NCBI GenBank assembly: GCA_964427005.1
Contig: CAYRTL010000003.1
Coordinates: 1 to 64,000, forward strand
Reading direction: 5' to 3'
DNA from: JAMXLO01 sp964427005
GTDB lineage: Bacteria; Pseudomonadota; Alphaproteobacteria; Acetobacterales; Acetobacteraceae
Length of the DNA: 64,000 nt
Each line of letters begins with the position of its first letter. Position 1 is the first letter of the stretch. Below the pieces are notes generated by a model. The model was given only the letters and a program-made list of their open reading frames with translations. It ran no database searches and was not told the origin of the DNA. This document shows, piece by piece, positions 42,503 to 51,790 of this stretch. The position numbers and the translations under genes are program-made.

Positions 42503-45159
42503 GCCGGCACCATCTCCGTCTCAAAGCACTCGACGACGTCACCTTCCTGCAGGTCATGGAAGTTGGCGAACGACAGGCCGCACTCGTAGCCGCGCGCCAC
42601 TTCGCGCACATCGTCCTTGAAGCGCTTCAACTGCGACAGCTCGCCGGTGTGGATCACCACGTTGTCGCGCAGCACGCGCACGCCAGCGCCGCGCTTCACT
42701 ACACCGTCTGTGACCATACAGCCAGCAACCTTGCCGACGCGGGTGATGGTAAACACCTTCCGCACCTCGGCGTAGCCCAGGAACCGCTCGCGCTCCTTCG
42801 GAGCAACCTTGCCCTGCACCAGCTTCTCGATGTCGTCCGCGACTTCATAAATGATCGAGTAGTAGCGGATATCGACGCCTTCCTTCTGCGCCAGGTCGCG
42901 CGCCTGTGCCGTAGCGCGCACGTTGAACGCCAACACATAGGCGTCGGACGCCTTGGCAAGCTGGATGTCACTCTCGGTGATCTGCCCGACCGCGGCGTGC
43001 AGCACGCGCACCTTCACTTCATCATGTGCGAGCTTCAGCACGGTGGCTTGAATAGCCTCCGCGCTGCCCTGGACGTCGGCCTTGATCAGCACCGCGACTT
43101 CCTTCTGCTCACCCGCCTGGATACGGGCCAGCATCTGATCCAGCGTGCCGCGCGCACCGACACTCGCGCCCGCCGCTTTCTCGCGCAGCTTGCGGGCGCG
43201 GAATTCGGTGATTTCGCGGGCCCGGCCTTCGTTCTCCACCACTACGAACGGTTCGCCAGCCGACGGAACACCGGCAAGGCCGAGTATCTCCACCGGCGTT
43301 GACGGCGCTGCCGTGTCGATCGTCCGCGCCTTGTCGTCGAGCATGGCGCGCACGCGGCCCCATTCCGCGCCGGCCACGACGATGTCGCCCTGTCGCAAGG
43401 TGCCCTTCTGCACCAGCACCGTGGCCACCGGACCGCGGCCGCGGTCCAGACGGCTTTCGATCACAGTGCCTTCCGCCGCACGTTCGGGATTCGCCTTCAG
43501 GTCGAGAATTTCGGCCTGGAGCGAAATCGCCTCGGTCAGCTTGTCGAGGCCCATCCTCTGGGTCGCGGACACTTCCACGTCCTGCGTTTCGCCGCCCATC
43601 TCCTCGACCACGACCTCGTAGCTGAGCAGCTCCTGGCGAACGCGCGCCGGGTTTGCATCCGGCCTGTCCATCTTATTTATGGCGACTACGAGTGGTGCGC
43701 CAGCCGCCTTGGCATGCCGGATCGCCTCTATCGTCTGCGGCATCACGCCGTCATCGGCCGCAACAACCAGCACGACAATATCGGTAACGGAGGCGCCGCG
43801 GGCGCGCATGGCAGTGAACGCCTCATGACCCGGCGTGTCGATGAAGGTGATCTTCTCGCCACTCGGCATCTCGACCTGATAGGCGCCAATATGCTGTGTG
43901 ATGCCGCCTGCCTCGCCTGCCGCAACGTCGGTCGAACGCAGCGCGTCGAGCAGCGACGTCTTGCCGTGGTCAACGTGGCCCATGACCGTGACGACCGGCG
44001 GACGGGGCTTCAGGTCGGCCTCGGTATCCGCCGCGCCTTCAAGCCCGATTTCGACGTCGGACTCGGAAACGCGGCGAGCGCGATGCCCGAATTCCTGCAC
44101 CACCAGTTCCGCGGTGTCGGCATCAAGCGTCTGGGTAATCGTTGCCATGACGCCGAGTTTCATCAGCGTCTTGACCACTTCGCCGGCGCGCGCGGCCATG
44201 CGGTTGGCAAGTTCCTGTACCGTAATGGTGTCGGGCAGCACGACGTCGCGCACCACCTTTACCTGATCCGAGCGCAGCCGCTCCAGCTCCGCCTGCCGGC
44301 GCTCGCGCTCGCGTTGCCGCCGCACTGAGGCGAGTGAGCGGACCCGTTCGTCCTCGCCCTCAATTGCGGCCTGCACGTCGATGCGTCCGGCGCGGCGTCC
44401 GCTGTCGCCGCCCTTCTTGGCTACGACGGGTTGCGGTTTGCGCGGCATGACCACGCCGCCTGGTCGGCGCACTGGCCGCGCCTCCTCCTCCTCCTCCATC
44501 GGCCGCGAGCCAGGCCGGAGGCGCAGTGTTTCGGTCGGTGCTGTCGGACTGGCCGGTGCCGGTGTGGTTGCGGGACGGCGCCGCGCTTCCTCACCGCCAC
44601 GTGCAACCGGCGCCGCGGCCTGTGCCGCAACCGCTGCGTCAGCCGCCTTGCGGGCGGCCTCTTCGGCTTCCTGGCGCGCGGCTTCTTCGGCTGCGCGACG
44701 AGCTTCCTCTTCCGCGGCCTTGCGGGCTTCTTCCTCACGCCGCCGAGCTTCCTCAGCGGCGGAGAGAATGGATATCTTCTCCTGTTCGCGGCGTTCGGCC
44801 TCCCGTCGTGCCGCTTCGCGCTGCTGCTCAACCAGCGCGCGCTGGCGAGCTGCCTGCTCCGTTGCGGTGAGAGATCGCGGAACTGCCGTCTGCGCCTGTC
44901 GCTCCCCTGTGGGCGTTGCATCGGCTCGTGCAGTAGGCGCCGCGGTGGCCGGCTTGGCGCCAGTCTGCGCTGCTCCGCCGACCGGAGCGCCAACGGGCGC
45001 GCGCTTCTTGCGCACCTCGACCTGCACCACCTTGGAGCGGCCATGGCTGAAGCTCTGCCGGACAGATCCGGCATCGACGGTCCGCCCCAGCTCCAGACGG
45101 CCTGCGGGCCGGAGAGAAAGCCGGCCCTTCGTGGTATCCTGATCGTTGGTTTCGCTCAT
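42499..45159 (-). CDS. infB: Translation initiation factor IF-2
   Basis: An 886-aa GTPase that brings initiator tRNA to the 30S subunit. The long N-terminal half (about 70-250) is alanine-, glutamate- and arginine-rich and low in complexity. The G domain starts near residue 388: GHVDHGKTSLLDAL (G1), DTPGHEAF (G3), NKMDRPDANP (G4). The domain II to IV part runs to the end, with FLGYAEVRKVF near the C-terminus. Its ATG follows the YlxR-type gene stop directly. Length is normal for alphaproteobacteria. Confidence 0.97.
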   Translation of the reverse strand: MSETNDQDTTKGRLSLRPAGRLELGRTVDAGSVRQSFSHGRSKVVQVEVRKKRAPVGAPVGGAAQTGAKPATAAPTARADATPTGERQAQTAVPRSLTATEQAARQRALVEQQREAARREAERREQEKISILSAAEEARRREEEARKAAEEEARRAAEEAARQEAEEAARKAADAAVAAQAAAPVARGGEEARRRPATTPAPASPTAPTETLRLRPGSRPMEEEEEARPVRRPGGVVMPRKPQPVVAKKGGDSGRRAGRIDVQAAIEGEDERVRSLASVRRQRERERRQAELERLRSDQVKVVRDVVLPDTITVQELANRMAARAGEVVKTLMKLGVMATITQTLDADTAELVVQEFGHRARRVSESDVEIGLEGAADTEADLKPRPPVVTVMGHVDHGKTSLLDALRSTDVAAGEAGGITQHIGAYQVEMPSGEKITFIDTPGHEAFTAMRARGASVTDIVVLVVAADDGVMPQTIEAIRHAKAAGAPLVVAINKMDRPDANPARVRQELLSYEVVVEEMGGETQDVEVSATQRMGLDKLTEAISLQAEILDLKANPERAAEGTVIESRLDRGRGPVATVLVQKGTLRQGDIVVAGAEWGRVRAMLDDKARTIDTAAPSTPVEILGLAGVPSAGEPFVVVENEGRAREITEFRARKLREKAAGASVGARGTLDQMLARIQAGEQKEVAVLIKADVQGSAEAIQATVLKLAHDEVKVRVLHAAVGQITESDIQLAKASDAYVLAFNVRATAQARDLAQKEGVDIRYYSIIYEVADDIEKLVQGKVAPKERERFLGYAEVRKVFTITRVGKVAGCMVTDGVVKRGAGVRVLRDNVVIHTGELSQLKRFKDDVREVARGYECGLSFANFHDLQEGDVVECFETEMVPA

Positions 45160-45852
45160 CTAGTCTCGCTGGCCCCGTCCACCTTTCGCACCGGGCACTT
45201 CCCGGGCATTTTTCCGCAATCCCATCAGCCGGTTCGCCTCGATCGCGAGCCGCTCACCCAATTTTCCCGGGCCGATCGCGACATGTACCACATGGTCACG
45301 ACCGAACACCCGGCCAAGCTCCGTAGCTGCAAGCGGGTCCAGTACAGTGACCGAATCCCCAGCTCCGGCAAGAAACCGCGCGCGTTCCACTGCGCTGCCG
45401 TCCGACGCCTGCAGGATCAGTCTACCCCGACCGCTCCGCAGCCACTCACGCGCCTTATCAAACCCCGCAACCGCCTGCCCGGCCCGCCGAGCGAGCCCTA
45501 ACAACTCGCCGATCCGCCGGACCAGCGCCGTCTCAAGCACGGCAGGAAGATCAGGGGGTACGTTGACAGGACCGCGTGCGGCCCTGGCGAAAGCACGCCC
45601 CAAGCCTCCCTGGGCGCGTGCCGTTTCTAACACATCCCAGCTTGCGCTCAACCAGATTCCCCGTCCCGGCAGTGTGGCAGGCAAGTCCGGCACCACTCCC
45701 CGGTCCGGTCCGATGACAAAGCGAATCATCCGCTCCTTCGGCAACCTCTCCCGCGTGACCACGCACCGGCGCAGCGGGCCGGTTTCGGGCTCATCGCATT
45801 CCTCTGTCGCGAGTGTGTCAGCCGTGTTGCGCCTCCTCCGGTGCCGATTCAT
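45160..45852 (-). CDS. YlxR/DUF448 and L7Ae-like RNA-binding protein
   Basis: A 230-aa fusion of a YlxR-type domain (RRCVVTRERLPKERMIRFVI, PGRGIWLSASWDVLE) and an L7Ae-like domain (about 110-200, RIGELLGLARRAGQAVAGFDKA). The family sits between nusA and infB in many bacteria and binds RNA or affects transcription and RNase P. ATG 45852 overlaps the end of nusA by 35 bases; no later start is available in frame, so the overlap is accepted. Confidence 0.9.
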   Translation of the reverse strand: MNRHRRRRNTADTLATEECDEPETGPLRRCVVTRERLPKERMIRFVIGPDRGVVPDLPATLPGRGIWLSASWDVLETARAQGGLGRAFARAARGPVNVPPDLPAVLETALVRRIGELLGLARRAGQAVAGFDKAREWLRSGRGRLILQASDGSAVERARFLAGAGDSVTVLDPLAATELGRVFGRDHVVHVAIGPGKLGERLAIEANRLMGLRKNAREVPGAKGGRGQRD

Positions 45853-47347
45853 CGGCGAACCAATGTGCGCGCGCCGCCATGATCACCTGGTTAGCGGTGT
45901 CCTCATCCATGTTCTCAGCGCCAACAATTTCGATCAGTTCGTCCGATGCGAGATCCGCCAGATCATCCAGCGTCTTCACGCCCTTCTCACCAAGCGCCAC
46001 CAGCATTGCCGGCGTCAGTGTCTCGATCGCGGCGACCTCATCGGACACGCCGAGTTCGACGCGCTTCTCAGTCAGCTCAGTGTCACGGCGCGTAATGAAT
46101 GCCTCGGCGCGACGGATCAGTTCCGACGCCACGGATTCGTCGAAGCCTTCGATCGCCGCGACCTCCTCAAGTGGCGTGAACGCCAGTTCCTCGACCGACG
46201 TGAAGCCCTCGGTCACCAGCAATCCTGCAATCACATCGTCCACATCGAGTGCCTCGACGAAAAGGCTGCTGCGGCGGCGGAACTCTTCCTGGCGCCGCTC
46301 GCTTTCTTCCGCCTCGGTCAGGATGTCGATGTCCCAGCGCGTCAACTGGCTGGCCAGCCGCACGTTCTGTCCGCGCCGCCCGATAGCGAGCGAAAGCTGC
46401 TCGTCAGGGACAACCACTTCGACGCGTCCCGCTTCCTCATCCATCACCACCTTAGTGACCTCCGCCGGCGCCAGCGCGTTCACCACGAAGGTTGCAGCCT
46501 GCGGCGACCACGGAATGATGTCGATCTTCTCGCCCTGCAGCTCCTGCACCACAGCCTGCACACGCGAACCGCGCATGCCGACGCACGCTCCGACCGGATC
46601 GATCGACGAGTCGCGGCTGATCACCGCCATCTTCGCGCGGCTGCCGGGATCGCGCGCAACTGCTTTGATCTCGATGATGCCGTCGTAGATTTCCGGCACT
46701 TCCTGCGCGAACAGCTTTGCCAGAAAGCCGGGGTGCGTGCGGCTCAGGAAAATCTGTGGCCCACGCGGCTCCTCGCGCACGTCGTAGATGTAGGCTCGCA
46801 CGCGATCGCCGTTGCGGAAGCTCTCGCGCGGGATCAGCTCGTCGCGACGCAGCAGCGCCTCGGCGCGGCCGAGTTCCACCATCAGGTTGCCGTACTCGGT
46901 GCGCTTCACCACGCCATTGATGATCTCGCCGACGCGGTCCTTGAACTCCTCGTATTGCCGCTTGCGCTCATACTCGCGCACGCGTTGCACGATGACCTGC
47001 TTCGCGGTTTGCGCGGCGATACGGCCGAAATCAATCGGCGGCAGCGGATCGACAATATACTGGCCGACAGCGGCGTCGGGCTTGAACTTCTTGGCGATGG
47101 CGACGGGGATCTGCGTCTCCTCGTTCTCCACAGTCTCGACGATTTCCGTCCAGCGGGAGAGACGCACGTCGCCGCTCTTGCGATCAATCGTCGCGCGAAT
47201 GTCCTTTTCGTGTCCGTATTTGGCGCGGCCGGCCTTCTGGATGGCCTGCTCCATGGCTTCCAGGACTTCCTCGCGGTCGATCGACTTCTCACGCGCGACA
47301 GCGTCGGCGACGAGGAGCAGTTCGGGGCGGGCAACAGCGGTGTCCAT
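45818..47347 (-). CDS. nusA: Transcription termination/antitermination factor NusA
   Basis: A 509-aa elongation factor that binds RNA polymerase. Domain order: N-terminal RNAP-binding (1-135), S1 (about 136-205, RAYIYDVREEPRGPQI), KH1 (VGACVGMRGSRVQAV) and KH2 (AIGRRGQNVRLASQL), then two acidic helix-hairpin-helix repeats (about 345-495) as in proteobacteria. In E. coli this operon is autoregulated through NusA and leader terminators, which makes the hairpin before rimP notable. Confidence 0.97.
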   Translation of the reverse strand: MDTAVARPELLLVADAVAREKSIDREEVLEAMEQAIQKAGRAKYGHEKDIRATIDRKSGDVRLSRWTEIVETVENEETQIPVAIAKKFKPDAAVGQYIVDPLPPIDFGRIAAQTAKQVIVQRVREYERKRQYEEFKDRVGEIINGVVKRTEYGNLMVELGRAEALLRRDELIPRESFRNGDRVRAYIYDVREEPRGPQIFLSRTHPGFLAKLFAQEVPEIYDGIIEIKAVARDPGSRAKMAVISRDSSIDPVGACVGMRGSRVQAVVQELQGEKIDIIPWSPQAATFVVNALAPAEVTKVVMDEEAGRVEVVVPDEQLSLAIGRRGQNVRLASQLTRWDIDILTEAEESERRQEEFRRRSSLFVEALDVDDVIAGLLVTEGFTSVEELAFTPLEEVAAIEGFDESVASELIRRAEAFITRRDTELTEKRVELGVSDEVAAIETLTPAMLVALGEKGVKTLDDLADLASDELIEIVGAENMDEDTANQVIMAARAHWFADESAPEEAQHG

Positions 47348-47363
47348 TTCTTGGCCTCTGTTT

Positions 47364-47885
47364 CTAGTTGGTCTTGGGTGGCGTTGCGGTGGCTTCGATC
47401 AGTGCGTCGGTCAGCACCAGTTTGGCACGACGGATCGCGCTCAGTGGCAGCACAATTTCGTTGCCGTCATCGAGGCGAAGCCGCGCGCTGGTGTCGTCGG
47501 CACCCAGCACGATACCGGAGAAGCGCTTGCGGCTGTTTATCGGCGCCACCGTTTCGGCGCGAGCGAGATGGCCGGCGAAGCGGTTCCAGTCCTTGGGTCG
47601 CGTCAGCGGCCGGTCTATACCGGCGGAGCTGATCTCCAGCGACCAGGCGCCGGGGATCGGGTCTTCCACGTCCAGCACGGCGCTGAGCTGGCGGCTGATC
47701 GCCTCGCAGTCGGCCACCGTGATCTGGCTGCCATCGGACCTGTCGGCCATCACCTGCACGGTGGGCCGATCGCGGCCGAGTACGGAGACGCGCACGAGCT
47801 CGTAACCCATGTTTTCCAGGGTGGGCGAGACGATGTCGGCCAGCCGGGCTTCGAGACTGGTGTGGGTTGGGTCTGGTGTATCCAA
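47364..47885 (-). CDS. rimP: Ribosome maturation factor RimP
   Basis: A 173-aa protein for 30S assembly, with the N-terminal domain (TLENMGYELVRVSVL, DCEAISRQLSAVLD, YSLEISSAGIDRPLT-like segment WSLEISSAGIDRPL) and a C-terminal SH3-like domain (RFSGIVLGADD...EIVLPLSAI). The only in-frame start before the conserved part is TTG 47885; there is no ribosome site. A hairpin with a U run ends at the base before it, and an in-frame stop at about 47906 excludes an earlier start. It is the first gene of the operon. Confidence 0.92.
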   Translation of the reverse strand: MDTPDPTHTSLEARLADIVSPTLENMGYELVRVSVLGRDRPTVQVMADRSDGSQITVADCEAISRQLSAVLDVEDPIPGAWSLEISSAGIDRPLTRPKDWNRFAGHLARAETVAPINSRKRFSGIVLGADDTSARLRLDDGNEIVLPLSAIRRAKLVLTDALIEATATPPKTN

Positions 47886-47914
47886 AACAAAAAAGGCGGC
47901 CGGTTAAGGCCACC
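47884..47914 (-). terminator. Terminator-like hairpin directly before rimP
   Basis: In the sense of rimP transcription: GGUGGCC (47914-47908), loop UUAACC, GGCCGCC (47901-47895), a 7-bp stem with one G-U pair, then six U (47894-47889), G and more U. The U run ends at the TTG start. This has the form of an intrinsic terminator, which would act as an attenuator. Confidence 0.7.
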
Positions 47915-48404
47915 CTCCGTAACGCTGCGGAAGATTGATTGGAAGGGAATGTAGGAGGGGTGGGGGGTGGTTTGCAAGGTGGGGTGGGCGCGGGCTCTTC
48001 CGAAAACCAAATTTGCTTCGACCGGCAAAAGTCGGCGTTGCGTGCCTGGTCCCTAACCTCCGCCAAGACGAATCGCTTGAGAAACACTGCGCGCTCCGCC
48101 AAGTCGCTGGCGCGCCAGTATCCGGACGACCCCACCGTCATCCTGAATGCACCGCCGAGGCCCCGAGCATGACTGCGCTCGCCTCAAGAAACGATGAAAC
48201 CGCAAAACGCAAACGCGCGGCGTCCACGTGGCCTGTTTTGCGGTTCCATTTCTTCTCACCTGACGCAGGACTGTCTCATCACTCGGGCTATCCGGACAGA
48301 CGAACCCACCCTCATCGCCAATGCAGCGCATCGCCTGTGCTTTGACCTCGGCAGCGGTGCCGCGCAGACTATCCGCTACAGGCCAATGTGGGGAGGGTGC
48401 AGCG
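47915..48404. other. Divergent intergenic region between rimP and the Ldh-type gene
   Basis: About 490 bases with no convincing gene. It contains a G-rich tract (47954-47970, C-rich on the minus strand), the promoter pair for rimP and, near 48395, the purine-rich ribosome site of the dehydrogenase. I see no tRNA. Confidence 0.6.
47948..47977 (-). promoter_or_regulatory. Candidate promoter of the rimP-nusA-infB operon
   Basis: On the minus strand TTGCAA (47977-47972), an 18-base C-rich spacer and TACATT (47953-47948), about 30-60 bases before the terminator-like hairpin. The position gives a leader RNA of about 60 nucleotides containing that hairpin. Confidence 0.45.
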
Positions 48405-49454
48405 ATGCCGACTGTCTCAGCGGAACAGTTGATGGAGATTGCCAAGGGGCTGCTGGAAGCGGCCGGCGCATCGGTCGAGGAAGCGGCAACTATCGCGCGC
48501 TACAATATAGGCGCCAATCTCGTCGGACATGATTCGCACGGCATCATCCTGATCCCGACCTACATCGACCGCATCAAGGTCGGCCACATCGTGCCTGGCG
48601 CGCCCTGGACCATCATGCAGGAGACGCCGACCAGCACGGTGATCGATGGCAACTGGGGCTTCGGCTACGTCGTGACCGACCGCGCAATGCGCTACACGAT
48701 CGACAAGGCGAAGAACCAGCAGGTTGCCGCGGCGACGGTGTATCGCCAGAGCCATATCGGGCGGCTCGCCAGCTATCCCCTGATGGCGGCACGTGAGGGC
48801 ATGATCGCGATGATCACCGCTGACTCCGGCCGCAGCGCCAAGGCAGTAGCGCCATTCGGCGGTGCAAAGGCGCGTCTCGGCACCAATCCGATCTGCTTCG
48901 CGGTACCGTCGAACCTGGAAGGCCCGCTGTTCTTCGACATGGCTACGTCGGCGGCCGCGGCCGGCAAGATCAACGTCGCGACCGCGCGCGGCGAGCAGGT
49001 GCCGGCGGGCTGGCTGATCGACGCAGAGGGCAAACCCTCCACCGATCCGCGTGTGCTGCGCCAAGGCGGTGCGTTGCTGCCGGTCGGCGGCACCGAGGGC
49101 TACAAGGGCTACGGGCTCGCGACCATCGTGGAGATTCTGTCGGGCCTGCTCACCGGCCTCGGCTTCGGCGTGGAACCGACAGGGCGGCACAACGACGGCT
49201 GCTTCATCGCCGTGTTCAATGTCTCGGCGTTCCGCGACCTGAACACGTTCAAGCAGGAAGTCACCGAGTTCGCGCAGTACCTGAAAGCAACGCCGCCGGC
49301 GCAGGGATTCACTGAGGTGCTGTATCCCGGCGAGATCGAGTTCAAGCGCGAACAGGAGCGGCGCAGGAATGGCATCCCGGTGGAGGATGCCACCTGGAAG
49401 AAGCTGCAGGACTTAGCCAAGGGTTACGGCATCGCCGACAAGCTCGGGCTCTGA
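48405..49454 (+). CDS. Ldh family malate/lactate/ureidoglycolate-type dehydrogenase
   Basis: A 349-aa NAD(P)-dependent oxidoreductase of the MDH2/LDH2 type. Family features: NLVGHDSHGIILIPTYIDRI (histidine of the active site), VYRQSHIGRLASYPLMA, GAKARLGTNPICFAVP and EGYKGYGLATIVEILSG. ATG 48405 follows GGGAGGG; the frame back to 48321 is rejected. It opens a plus-strand catabolic unit with the molybdenum subunit gene 32 bases downstream. Substrate is probably a 2-hydroxy acid or its keto acid. Confidence 0.85.
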   Translation: MPTVSAEQLMEIAKGLLEAAGASVEEAATIARYNIGANLVGHDSHGIILIPTYIDRIKVGHIVPGAPWTIMQETPTSTVIDGNWGFGYVVTDRAMRYTIDKAKNQQVAAATVYRQSHIGRLASYPLMAAREGMIAMITADSGRSAKAVAPFGGAKARLGTNPICFAVPSNLEGPLFFDMATSAAAAGKINVATARGEQVPAGWLIDAEGKPSTDPRVLRQGGALLPVGGTEGYKGYGLATIVEILSGLLTGLGFGVEPTGRHNDGCFIAVFNVSAFRDLNTFKQEVTEFAQYLKATPPAQGFTEVLYPGEIEFKREQERRRNGIPVEDATWKKLQDLAKGYGIADKLGL

Positions 49455-49486
49455 TCGATGGCTGGTCTCGGCATTGGCGCGCCGTC

Positions 49487-51790
49487 ATGAAGTTCCGTGG
49501 CCAGTCGCTGCGCAGACTGGAGGACGAACGCTTCCTGACCGGACGCGGGCAGTACATCGACGACATCAACCTGCCCGGGCAGGTCTGGATGCAGGTGGTA
49601 CGCTCGCCGCATGCGCATGCCGTGATCGACCGCGTCGATACCACCGCTGCGCGCGCGATGCCCGGTGTGCTGGGCGTGTTCACTGCGGCCGATCTGGCAG
49701 ACCTCGGCCCGATGCCGTGCACGGTACCGGTTGCCAGCGTGGCTCCCATGATCGTGCCGCCGCGCTTTGCACTGACATCCGAGCGAGCCCGCCACGTTGG
49801 CGATCCAATCGCGTTTGTGGTGGCGGAGTCGAGTGCCACGGCACGGGATGCAGCAGAGCTGGTGCGGGTCGATTGGCGTGTATTGCCGTCTGTCGTAGAC
49901 GGTCCGGCGGCGATGCAGGACGGCGCGCCCCAGCTTTGGGATCAGGCTCCTCGCAACACCTCCTATCGGTTTCAGAAAGGCGATGCATCGGCTGTGCAGT
50001 CGGCGATTGCGGCCGCCGCGCATGTTGCCGAGCTGAACCTGGTCAACAACCGCATCGTGATTTCCGCGTTGGAGCCGCGCGGAGCTATCGCGACCTACGA
50101 TACGGATGGCTTCCGCCTGATGTTTTCTGGTGCCGGCGTCCATGCACTGCAATCGCAGCTTGCGGAGAACGTATTCCGCGTTGCGCCGGAGCGGATGCGT
50201 GTGAGCTGTCCGGATGTGGGCGGCGGTTTTGGGGTGAAGAATGCCCTTTATCCGGAATGGGTGATGCAGCTCTGGGCCGCGCGCGAACTCAGTCGACCAA
50301 TCAAGTGGATGAGTGATCGGACTGAGGACTTTGTCAGCACAGCCCAGGGCCGAGACAACGTGACGCGCGCCAGGCTTGCACTCGATGGTGATGGCCGGTT
50401 CCTCGCGTTGCAGGTTTCGACGGTGGCGAACCTTGGTGCATATCTGTCGTCAGGTGGTCCAGGCAGCTCCACGAATGCGCCGGCTAACGCGATCGGGAGC
50501 GGCTACGTCATTCCTGCAATCTTCATGGACGTGCACGGCGTGTTCACCAACACCGTGCCGATCGACGCCTATCGCGGCGCCGGAAAGCCAGAAGTGAACT
50601 ATATGACGGAGCGGCTGATCGACGAGGCAGCACGGCGCTTCGGCTTCAATGGGATCGATCTCCGCCGGAGCAACCTGGTGAGCGAGTTCCCTTACCGGAA
50701 GGCGCTTGGCACGGTGATCGATTGCGGCCGGTTTGCCGCCAATCTTAACGACGCCGTCGTGGCTGCGGACCATTCTGGCTTCACCGCACGACGTGATGCG
50801 TCACGGTCACACGGTACGCTTCGTGGCATCGGAGTGACGTGCTTCATGGAAACGGCGCGTGGTGCGCCCAATGAAGGTGCTGAACTCCGCTTTGAGGACG
50901 ATGGGCGTATCGCGGTAGTGGTGGGAACGCAGTCAAACGGCATGGGCCACGAGACAGCCTATGCTCAGATCGCTGCCGATCTGCTCGGGCAGCCAATCGA
51001 GACGTTCCGTTATGTGCAGGCGGACACCGCTAAGGTGCGTGCTGGCAACGGTCATGGCGGTGCGCGCTCGATGCACATGGGCGGATCGGCGTTGTGTAAA
51101 GCGGTGGACGCGATGCTCGCCAAAGGCAGCGCGGTTGCTGCCCGTTTGCTGCAGAGCTCAGCCAAGCAGATCGCGTTCAGCGACGGATGCTTCACTGTGC
51201 GCGGTGAGCCGAATCGCGCAGTAGGTCTGCTGGAAGTAGCACGTGCCGCACGCGATCCCGCTAACATGCCGGATGGCATGGCGGCGGGACTCGATACTTA
51301 TGTGTGGAACTTGCTCGATTTGATCACCTTCCCTAACGGCTGCCACATTGCGGAAGTGGAGGTCGATCCGGACACCGGCGCCGTATCGCTGCAACGCTAT
51401 ACGGCGGTGGACGATTTCGGCACGCTGATCAACCCGATGCTGGCATTAGGCCAGATCCACGGTGGAGTCGCGCAGGGCATTGGCCAGGCGATGCTGGAGC
51501 ACACGGTTTATGATCCGCAGTCGGGCCAGATGCTCAGCGGGTCGCTGATGGACTATACACTGCCACGAGCGGAGGATTTTCCCGATTTCGACATAACGCT
51601 ATCGGGTGTGCCGACGAGTGCCAATCCACTTGGCGTGAAGGGCACCGGACAGGCAGGCGCTATCGCCGCGCCCCAAGCCATCATCGCCGCCGTGCTGGAT
51701 GCGCTGGCGCCACTCGGCGTCACGCACATCGACATGCCAGCGACGCCAGAACGGGTATGGCGTGCCATCAGGAGTGCAGCGCATGGATAG
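49487..51790 (+). CDS. Xanthine dehydrogenase/CoxL-type molybdopterin-binding subunit
   Basis: A 767-aa large subunit of a molybdenum hydroxylase, which would hydroxylate an aldehyde or heteroaromatic compound. The cofactor-binding GGGFGVKNALYPEWV (about 244) and LLGQPIETFRYVQADTAKV regions are visible. In the C-terminal GVKGTGQAGAI motif, residue 722 is glutamine where the family normally has the catalytic glutamate. No FAD or [2Fe-2S] subunit gene is in the window. The end overlaps the TPP enzyme start by 8 bases. Confidence 0.85.
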   Translation: MKFRGQSLRRLEDERFLTGRGQYIDDINLPGQVWMQVVRSPHAHAVIDRVDTTAARAMPGVLGVFTAADLADLGPMPCTVPVASVAPMIVPPRFALTSERARHVGDPIAFVVAESSATARDAAELVRVDWRVLPSVVDGPAAMQDGAPQLWDQAPRNTSYRFQKGDASAVQSAIAAAAHVAELNLVNNRIVISALEPRGAIATYDTDGFRLMFSGAGVHALQSQLAENVFRVAPERMRVSCPDVGGGFGVKNALYPEWVMQLWAARELSRPIKWMSDRTEDFVSTAQGRDNVTRARLALDGDGRFLALQVSTVANLGAYLSSGGPGSSTNAPANAIGSGYVIPAIFMDVHGVFTNTVPIDAYRGAGKPEVNYMTERLIDEAARRFGFNGIDLRRSNLVSEFPYRKALGTVIDCGRFAANLNDAVVAADHSGFTARRDASRSHGTLRGIGVTCFMETARGAPNEGAELRFEDDGRIAVVVGTQSNGMGHETAYAQIAADLLGQPIETFRYVQADTAKVRAGNGHGGARSMHMGGSALCKAVDAMLAKGSAVAARLLQSSAKQIAFSDGCFTVRGEPNRAVGLLEVARAARDPANMPDGMAAGLDTYVWNLLDLITFPNGCHIAEVEVDPDTGAVSLQRYTAVDDFGTLINPMLALGQIHGGVAQGIGQAMLEHTVYDPQSGQMLSGSLMDYTLPRAEDFPDFDITLSGVPTSANPLGVKGTGQAGAIAAPQAIIAAVLDALAPLGVTHIDMPATPERVWRAIRSAAHG

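Noticed and set aside
45347..47632. A 761-codon open frame on the plus strand over nusA and the YlxR-type gene
   Set aside because: It is opposite to certain genes, its translation is histidine/arginine-rich and matches no family; it is a shadow of high-GC codon bias.
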